NCBI GenBank assembly: GCA_025938055.1
Contig: JAICQC010000082.1
Span: forward strand, 1-13,264
Direction of reading: 5' to 3'
Origin: Anaerolineales bacterium
GTDB lineage: Bacteria > Chloroflexota > Anaerolineae > Anaerolineales > Villigracilaceae
DNA: 13,264 nt
The notes beneath the pieces are model-generated. The model saw only the letters and a list, made by a program, of their open reading frames with translations. It did no database searches and was not told where the DNA came from. Shown here piece by piece: positions 6,054 through 10,259 of this stretch; the stretch's first letter is position 1; each line of letters begins with the position of its first letter. Both the position numbers and the translations under genes were made by a program.

Positions 6054-7895
6054 ATGAAAGATAATCAAAAGAAAAAAGCATCCCTATGGAAATCCCTGCA
6101 ACTGGGACTGGCAGTTCTTGCAGGTTTATTCGTGTTTGCCTATGGGTTCCAGATCACGGAAGTGGATCTGGAGGACTTGCGGAGCGAACGACGGCAGGAA
6201 AGCCTGGTTCGTGTCATGCGGGCGTTAGCGCGGCCTGAAATCTTCGATTATGAGCAGGAAGTGGAAGTGATCAACGCGCCGGTGCACGTGCCGTGTCCGG
6301 CAGGCGGCGTGGAGCCAGCTTCAGAATCAGGTTCGACCGGTCCGCATATTGTGGTCAGCCCTGGTTGTGCAAATCCCGGCGAAACCGTGCAAGTGGAAGG
6401 GTTTAACTTTGCGCCCGAAACCGATGGTCCCCTGCGTTTTGTTCCTGGCAGTGATCCCGCGAACACGGTCGCCATCGGGCGTGACCTGGTACAGACCGAT
6501 GATACGGGACATTTCATTCACGAGATGATCCTGCCGGAGCGCCCGAGTGAGGACGTGCAATATATTCGTGCCACCCTGAGACGTAATGTTGGTACGCCTC
6601 GCCTTACCCAGACTGCGCTCGATACCTGGGATAAGATCGTCGAAACGGTGTTCCTGGCGCTTCTGGCGACCGTATTTGGCACTATTCTTGCTATTCCGCT
6701 CAGTTTCATCGCCGCCCGTAACCTGATGAAACCTGTAAAAAGTCCATTGAGCAGTATTGCTTTGTCTCTCCTGGGCTGGCCCGTCGGTATTCTACTGGGC
6801 TATCTGGTCGTCAAGTGGGTGGAGGGATTAAGCCTGCCATTTACGGATAACCCCACAGTCAACCTGCTTGCCATCATTCTGGCGCCTGTATGGGCAGGGT
6901 TTGGTATACGGTGGGCATTGCCCCAGGAGGAAACCTCGGTGCCAGCGCCAGCGATGCGGCTGGCGCGGCTGGGCGTACTGGTCCTCGTGATACTGGTAAG
7001 TTTTTTTGGTCTGTTTCAACTTGCCAGCCTCGCCAAAAACCTGGGCCTTATGAGCATGGCTGCGCTGGGAACATTTGGCTTCCTGGGCAACTTCCTCTTC
7101 CAGATGGGTGACATCGTCAGTATCAGCACCCCCGCGTTGGGAGGTCTGGCAGCCGGAGGCGCAGTGAGCAGCTGGGCGGGGCGGATTGGTCAGATCAGCA
7201 GTGAGCGATTGACCGCTGCTTCCGTAAAACTCTTCAACATCATCTTTGCTACACTGGCTGGCGCCGTCACATTCGGGCTGATCGGGCAACTGGTGGAATG
7301 GCTGTATCAGATCGGGCAGCCTGCGTACACCTTATGGGGTCCTGTGCTGGTCGGGGCGCTGTTGGGGCTTGCCCTGGCGATCTTCACGCCCGCCAAGGCA
7401 ACTCTCTCCGTCGGCATGGCGATCTATTACGTAACGCGTACCTTCCTGAATGGCTTGCGCTCCATTGAAGCCCTCGTGATGGCGATCGTGTTCGTCATTG
7501 CTGTCGGCATCGGTCCATTCGCCGGTGTGATGGCGCTGGGGCTGCATACCATCGTCAGCCTCGCAAAGCTGTACTCGGAACAGGTGGAAAGCATCATGGC
7601 GGGGCCGCTCGAGGCGATCCAGGCTACTGGCGCGAACCGCTTGCAGACGATCATCTACGCCGTGATCCCGCAGATCATCCCACCGTACATTTCCTACACC
7701 ATGTATCGCTGGGACATCAACGTGCGCATGTCCACGATCATTGGTTTTGTAGGCGGCGGCGGGATCGGTTTCCTGCTGCAGCAGAACATCAATCTGCTCA
7801 ACTACCGCGCTGCCAGCGCACAGATGCTCGCCATTGCTGTGGTCGTGGCAAGCATGGACTATCTTTCCTCCGTGATGCGTGAGAAGTATGTCTGA
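6054..7895 (+). CDS. phnE: enlarged PhnE-type permease with an extracytoplasmic insertion and extra membrane segments
   Basis: A 613-aa inner-membrane permease, partner of PhnC and PhnD. Ordinary PhnE proteins have roughly 260-290 residues. Helix 1 is at about 14-33. Residues 34-190 form a large predicted extracytoplasmic region whose core (VVSPGCANPGETVQVEGFNF) looks like an Ig/IPT-type beta-sandwich. The transporter domain begins at about 192 (VETVFLALLATVFGTILAI). It is then interrupted from about 224 to 455 by extra hydrophobic segments and a Gly/Ser-rich loop around 355-390. It resumes with YYVTRTFLNGLRSIEALVMA. The EAA loop that docks on the ATPase is GPLEAIQATGANRLQTII (517-534), followed by the normal PhnE C-terminus. 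There is no frameshift, so this is one continuous fused or expanded protein. It ends just before a strong terminator. Confidence 0.9.
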   Translation: MKDNQKKKASLWKSLQLGLAVLAGLFVFAYGFQITEVDLEDLRSERRQESLVRVMRALARPEIFDYEQEVEVINAPVHVPCPAGGVEPASESGSTGPHIVVSPGCANPGETVQVEGFNFAPETDGPLRFVPGSDPANTVAIGRDLVQTDDTGHFIHEMILPERPSEDVQYIRATLRRNVGTPRLTQTALDTWDKIVETVFLALLATVFGTILAIPLSFIAARNLMKPVKSPLSSIALSLLGWPVGILLGYLVVKWVEGLSLPFTDNPTVNLLAIILAPVWAGFGIRWALPQEETSVPAPAMRLARLGVLVLVILVSFFGLFQLASLAKNLGLMSMAALGTFGFLGNFLFQMGDIVSISTPALGGLAAGGAVSSWAGRIGQISSERLTAASVKLFNIIFATLAGAVTFGLIGQLVEWLYQIGQPAYTLWGPVLVGALLGLALAIFTPAKATLSVGMAIYYVTRTFLNGLRSIEALVMAIVFVIAVGIGPFAGVMALGLHTIVSLAKLYSEQVESIMAGPLEAIQATGANRLQTIIYAVIPQIIPPYISYTMYRWDINVRMSTIIGFVGGGGIGFLLQQNINLLNYRAASAQMLAIAVVVASMDYLSSVMREKYV

Positions 7896-7906
7896 CAAAT
7901 TCAAAG

Positions 7907-7940
7907 AAAAAAGCCCCGTCGTACATGACGGGGCTTTTTT
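7907..7940. terminator. bidirectional intrinsic terminator between phnE and the pilin gene
   Basis: A perfect 14-bp stem (7907-7920 with 7927-7940) around the loop GTACAT has a GC core GCCCCGTC/GACGGGGC flanked by six A on the left and seven T on the right. It therefore has a T-tract on both strands and serves phnE (+) and the convergent pilin gene (-), whose stop codon is at 7958-7960. Confidence 0.9.
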
Positions 7941-7957
7941 TGCTTGAGGAGCAGGGG

Positions 7958-8107
7958 TTACGGCAGGGAGTTGTTGATGGTGCTGAAGGTATTGCCGATC
8001 TTGGGTCCGAGCAGGCGCATGACGGCAATCACGACGATAGCCACGAGCGCGAGGATGATCGCGTACTCAACGAGGCCCTGTCCTTTTTCTTTGGGAGCGA
8101 ATAACAT
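7958..8107 (-). CDS. Flp/Fap-type pilin, copy 1
   Basis: A 49-aa prepilin (MLFAPKEKGQGLVEYAII...). After a short charged leader the motif KG|QGLVEY fits the class IV prepilin peptidase site of Flp pilins (Gly at -1, Glu at +5, Tyr at +6). A single hydrophobic helix follows (about 16-33), then a short tail GPKIGNTFSTINNSLP. Mature Flp subunits assemble into thin Tad-type pili for adhesion. The Shine-Dalgarno-like AAAGGA lies about eight bases before the ATG. The protein is identical at 40 of 48 aligned positions to the pilin encoded at 8362-8508, pointing to a local duplication. No Tad ATPase, platform protein or prepilin peptidase is in this window. It has its own promoter and shares the phnE terminator. 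Confidence 0.88.
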   Translation of the reverse strand: MLFAPKEKGQGLVEYAIILALVAIVVIAVMRLLGPKIGNTFSTINNSLP

Positions 8108-8145
8108 GGTAGAAATCCTTTCTAAATTGATATACATTTTTGTGC

Positions 8146-8162
8146 CTGAGGACCACCCTCAG
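8146..8162 (-). promoter_or_regulatory. 5'-end hairpin in the pilin 1 leader
   Basis: CTGAGG and CCTCAG (6 bp) around a 5-nt loop lie within about five bases of the predicted transcript start (near 8167). A stem-loop at the very 5' end is a known way to stabilise abundant mRNAs; applying that to this pilin mRNA is inference. Confidence 0.4.
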
Positions 8163-8173
8163 AACTTGTTAGT

Positions 8174-8201
8174 AGTATAACGATTTTAGGTGAAAATTCA
8201 A
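8174..8201 (-). promoter_or_regulatory. promoter of pilin copy 1
   Basis: On the minus strand: TTGAAT (8201-8196), a 16-bp spacer, TATACT (8179-8174). Start site near 8167, leader about 60 nt. The dyad CCCCTGAGGGG (8203-8213) abuts the -35 on its upstream side. Confidence 0.6.
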
Positions 8202-8309
8202 TCCCCTGAGGGGGTGATGCGTTTACAAGATTGTTAATATTTAAAGTAGGGAAATCCCCCCTTTTCAGGAGCGAAAAAATTTATTGGAGCTGCTTCTACT
8301 CTTTAAATC

Positions 8310-8342
8310 AAAAGGGCCCTACCACTAGATAAAGCCTCTTTT
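8310..8342 (-). terminator. possible terminator after pilin copy 2
   Basis: On the minus strand AAAAG-A-GGC (8342-8334) pairs with GCCCTTTT (8317-8310) with one bulged A and a 16-nt loop. The 3' side of the stem provides the only T-run. The large loop makes this uncertain. Confidence 0.3.
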
Positions 8343-8361
8343 GTTCAGCCTGCGGTCCGTA

Positions 8362-8508
8362 CTATAGGGAATTATTGATAGTGCTGAACGTATTGCCGAT
8401 CACGGGACCCAGCAGGCGGACAACGGCAACAACAACGACAGCGACGAGTACCAGGATGATGGCATACTCGACCAGCCCCTGCCCCTTTTCTTGAATGTAG
8501 AATAACAT
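8362..8508 (-). CDS. Flp/Fap-type pilin, copy 2
   Basis: A 48-aa prepilin (MLFYIQEKGQGLVEYAII...). The start at 8508 is chosen over an upstream in-frame ATG at 8559 because it aligns with the start of copy 1 and has AAAGGAA seven bases upstream. The processing motif KG|QGLVEY, the hydrophobic helix (about 16-33) and the tail GPVIGNTFSTINNSL match copy 1. Compared with copy 1, the helix is more Val-rich and the tail has Val instead of Lys at position 36. That Lys-to-Val difference is the main change in a part likely exposed in the fibre. The gene is divergent from the SanA-like gene and has a separate promoter, so the two pilins can be made in different ratios. Confidence 0.88.
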   Translation of the reverse strand: MLFYIQEKGQGLVEYAIILVLVAVVVVAVVRLLGPVIGNTFSTINNSL

Positions 8509-8565
8509 GAATGAGTTCCTTTCTGCATCAGCAGTCCACTCCCGGCAATGGGAAATCATGAAATT

Positions 8566-8592
8566 ATTCTATCATTTCGTTTTTAAGTTCAA
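8566..8592 (-). promoter_or_regulatory. promoter of pilin copy 2
   Basis: On the minus strand: TTGAAC (8592-8587), a 15-bp spacer, TAGAAT (8571-8566). The hexamers are good but the spacer is short. Start site near 8559, leader about 50 nt. Confidence 0.45.
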
Positions 8593-8617
8593 CCTTAAAA
8601 AAACCTGAAAAGCCCAC

Positions 8618-8635
8618 CTGCCGGCAGAGTAAAAT
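8618..8635 (+). promoter_or_regulatory. -10 element and palindrome in front of the SanA-like gene
   Basis: TAAAAT (8630-8635) ends six bases before the ATG at 8642, so the transcript would start at or next to the start codon. There is no Shine-Dalgarno site and no good -35. The perfect palindrome CTGCCGGCAG (8618-8627) lies directly upstream of the -10 and could bind a regulator. Confidence 0.35.
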
Positions 8636-8641
8636 TCACCC

Positions 8642-9292
8642 ATGTTCAAACGTATTTCCAACTGGTTCTGGCGTTATCTTCCCCTGATGGTGATCCTGGG
8701 GCTGCTGGCAGTGATCGTGCCGCGCCTCGTCACCGGCATTTATTCCCTGGATCGTATCTATCCATTGACAGATGTACCTGCTGAACGGGTTGCCATCGTC
8801 TATGGCGCGGGCTTGCGCCGGGATGGCTCACCGACCCGTATGCTGCGCGACCGCGTCCTGACCGGGGCAAGCCTGTATTTCAACGGCAAGGTCGAAAAAC
8901 TGCTCATGAGCGGAGATAACCGCCTCGACAGTTACAACGAGCCCGAAGCCATGCGCCAGTTCGCCATCTCGGTGGGGGTGCCCGTGGACGCCATTGTTTT
9001 GGACTATGCGGGGCGGCGCACCTACGATACCTGCTACCGCGCCAATGCCATATTTGGCGTGGAGAGTGCCGTGCTGGTGACCCAGAGCTTCCACCTGCCG
9101 CGCGCCATCTTCCTGTGCAACATGCTGGGTGTGGACGCGGTGGGCGTCTCGGCGAGCAAAGGCTACTGGACCGGCTCAGCAATACGTTGGATCGCGCGCG
9201 AGCAGCTTTCTACCGTGATGGCATTCCTGGACCTATATGTACGGCACCCGTCTCCGATACTGGGGGACCCCGAGCCGATCTTTGTGGATTAA
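8642..9292 (+). CDS. sanA: SanA/YdcF-like DUF218 membrane protein
   Basis: A 216-aa protein with one N-terminal membrane helix (about 13-33) and an extracytoplasmic DUF218 domain. Family marks are the strand VAIVYGAGLRRDGSPTRMLRDRV, LLMSGDN, YNEPEAMRQFAISVGVP and the DYAGRRTYDTCYRA segment. The VLVTQSFHLPRAIFLCNMLGV block with its conserved SFH follows. SanA homologues affect envelope barrier function (vancomycin sensitivity in E. coli at high temperature). DUF218 proteins are thought to act in envelope carbohydrate or peptidoglycan metabolism, but the reaction is not established. The short Ser-Phe-His and Asp/Gly motifs are intact. The gene stands alone between the divergent pilin 2 gene and the origin region. 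Its symbol follows similarity to SanA and does not imply a tested role. Confidence 0.88.
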   Translation: MFKRISNWFWRYLPLMVILGLLAVIVPRLVTGIYSLDRIYPLTDVPAERVAIVYGAGLRRDGSPTRMLRDRVLTGASLYFNGKVEKLLMSGDNRLDSYNEPEAMRQFAISVGVPVDAIVLDYAGRRTYDTCYRANAIFGVESAVLVTQSFHLPRAIFLCNMLGVDAVGVSASKGYWTGSAIRWIAREQLSTVMAFLDLYVRHPSPILGDPEPIFVD

Positions 9293-9350
9293 ATTGGGTT
9301 CGTTACACGAAGCTTGTTACAAATCAGACAAAAGAACTCCTACATTTAGG

Positions 9351-9378
9351 GGCAGGGAAAACCCCCATGCCGGTTTTT
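9351..9378 (+). terminator. intrinsic terminator after the SanA-like gene
   Basis: GGCAGGG (9351-9357) pairs with CCC and TGCC (to 9371) with a bulged A and a short A-rich loop, followed by GGTTTTT. It lies 58 bp after the stop codon and 14 bp before the first DnaA box, so it would keep transcription out of the origin. Confidence 0.5.
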
Positions 9379-9391
9379 GAACGAGTCCTAC

Positions 9392-9731
9392 TGTGGATAA
9401 GTCGCGATAATCTGTGGATAAGTGCCTCGCGCTGTGGAGAAGTCCGGTTTTGGAGAGTCAGAGACACAAAGGCATACCCCCAGATATGGGCAGTGGTTTC
9501 GAGCTCGTCCAAGATGTGGATTGGATGAGAAAACGGCTTTCGCTGTGGATAAACCTGTGGATGAGTCTTCCGAATCTCTCCACAGAGCAGGCTTCTTCCG
9601 TTAAGCGGATAAAGCCCAACATCCAGCCTGAGGTGCGTGCCTGCCTCCCACATATGAGGATGTTTTCGTTCTATCCACATATCCACAGTCCCTACTACGA
9701 TTACTATTCTTAACTATATACTTAATGGATG
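9392..9731. other. predicted chromosomal replication origin (oriC)
   Basis: This gene-free stretch holds a dense cluster of DnaA boxes (consensus TTATCCACA; reverse TGTGGATAA). Reverse orientation: 9392-9400, 9413-9421 and 9544-9552 are exact. 9433-9441 (TGTGGAGAA) and 9556-9564 (TGTGGATGA) have one mismatch, and 9515-9523 (TGTGGATTG) two. Forward orientation: 9576-9584 (CTCTCCACA) has two, while 9671-9679 (CTATCCACA) and 9679-9687 (ATATCCACA) have one each. So six boxes point one way and three the other, ending next to a duplex-unwinding-like stretch. Three exact 9-mers within 161 bp are extremely unlikely by chance. dnaA, dnaN, gyrB and rpmH are absent from the window, so the origin would be detached from the usual gene neighbours. 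Short frames running through the cluster owe their repeats to the boxes and are not genes. Confidence 0.85.
9671..9720 (+). other. basal unwinding unit: two DnaA boxes, GC clamp, DnaA-trios, AT-rich DUE
   Basis: The two overlapping forward boxes (9671-9687) are followed by GTCCC and then the triplets CTA CTA CGA TTA CTA TTC TTA (9692-9712). Read on the opposite strand 3' to 5', five of the seven fit the DnaA-trio pattern (G/A)A(T/A). An AT-rich tail follows (AACTATATACTTAATGG). This order (box, GC-rich spacer, trios, AT-rich DNA) is the one described for bacterial basal origin elements such as that of Bacillus subtilis. Confidence 0.75.
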
Positions 9732-9732
9732 C

Positions 9733-9761
9733 TTGAATCCAGGAGGTAAATCCTGTACAAT
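9733..9761 (+). promoter_or_regulatory. spoVS promoter with an internal dyad
   Basis: TTGAAT (9733-9738), 17-bp spacer, TACAAT (9756-9761): five of six consensus positions in each hexamer with ideal spacing. The spacer contains CAGGA-N6-TCCTG (9740-9755), a possible repressor site. Predicted start near 9768, leader about 32 nt, with GGGAGG (9788-9793) six bases before the ATG. Confidence 0.7.
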
Positions 9762-9799
9762 AATCGCATTAACTCAAACACTGAACTGGGAGGTTCGGC

Positions 9800-10066
9800 A
9801 TGGACGTTATCAAGGTATCGGCAAACTCCCGCACATCTGCCGTAGCCGGCGCGATAGCAGGTGTGATACGCGAACACGGTCGGGCGGAAGTGCAGGCAAT
9901 TGGGGCGGGAGCGGTCAACCAGGCGGTCAAGGCTTTGGTGCTGGCAACTGGCTATCTCAAGAACGACGGCATCGAAGTGGCTTGCGTGCCCGAGTTCGCG
10001 GATGTGGCGATCGATGACAAAGTGCGGACGGCTATCAAACTTGTGGTCGAGCCGCGTAAGACGTAG
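9800..10066 (+). CDS. spoVS: stage V sporulation protein S family protein
   Basis: An 88-aa protein that matches the SpoVS family from end to end: MDVIKVSANSRTSAVAGAIA at the start, then EVQAIGAGAVNQAVKAL, ATGYLKNDGIEVACVPEF and the C-terminal KLVVEP. In Bacillus it influences late sporulation. Close homologues are widespread in bacteria that do not sporulate, including Chloroflexota and Thermus. There a nucleic-acid-binding, Alba-like role has been suggested (from memory). The fold and small size are consistent with a dimeric DNA- or RNA-binding protein. The start has a textbook Shine-Dalgarno site. The gene is a single unit with its own promoter and an unusually strong terminator, lying directly beside the predicted origin. 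A role in origin or chromosome organisation is possible but only inferred from position. Confidence 0.95.
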   Translation: MDVIKVSANSRTSAVAGAIAGVIREHGRAEVQAIGAGAVNQAVKALVLATGYLKNDGIEVACVPEFADVAIDDKVRTAIKLVVEPRKT

Positions 10067-10096
10067 TATCCATATTTCACGAAAACGGAAAGATTC

Positions 10097-10160
10097 CCCG
10101 AAAACAGGGTGCGAGCGCATAGCGCTCGCACCCTGTTTTCGGGCTTCTTTTGTTTCTTTC
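10097..10160 (+). terminator. very strong spoVS terminator
   Basis: A perfect 22-bp inverted repeat (10097-10118 with 10122-10143) with a 3-nt loop (ATA) is followed by the T-rich tail CTTCTTTTGTTTCTTTC. It begins 31 bp after the spoVS stop. The stem is longer than needed for termination, so it could also be a dispersed palindromic repeat. Confidence 0.85.
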
Positions 10161-10164
10161 GTGA

Positions 10165-10180
10165 TCTCATGAATATGAGA
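10165..10180. promoter_or_regulatory. dyad upstream of the lamin-tail gene, possible operator
   Basis: TCTCAT-GAAT-ATGAGA is a 16-bp dyad with 6-bp arms, about 36 bp upstream of a TATAAT at 10216-10221. Only the symmetry supports it. Confidence 0.25.
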
Positions 10181-10214
10181 ATTATGTAGGGTGGTTAATA
10201 GAATGCCCTTAAAG

Positions 10215-10258
10215 GTATAATGCCGTAGGGACGCTTCGCAGTCCCTACGGCATTATAC
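10215..10258. repeat. 18-bp perfect inverted repeat ending one base before the next start codon
   Basis: Arms at 10215-10232 and 10241-10258 (outer part GTATAATGCC, inner part GTAGGGAC) enclose the 8-nt loop GCTTCGCA. The ATG of the lamin-tail gene is at 10260. TATAAT occurs in both arms, so it reads as a -10 on both strands. The inner GTAGGGAC...GTCCCTAC pattern resembles dispersed palindromic repeats of other genomes (from memory). Whether it is repeated in this genome cannot be seen here. No Shine-Dalgarno site lies between it and the gene. Confidence 0.8.
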
Positions 10259-10259
10259 T

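Noticed and set aside
8509..8559. 17-residue N-terminal extension of pilin 2
   Set aside because: Absent from pilin 1; the ATG at 8508 has the ribosome binding site and gives the usual short prepilin leader.
9115..9713. Frames running through the DnaA-box cluster on both strands
   Set aside because: Their repeated Leu-Trp-Ile or similar residues come from TGTGGATAA copies; no start signals, no family resemblance.
9722..10170. Minus-strand and alternative plus frames over spoVS
   Set aside because: SpoVS matches its family over the full length with an ideal ribosome binding site; the others are shadows.
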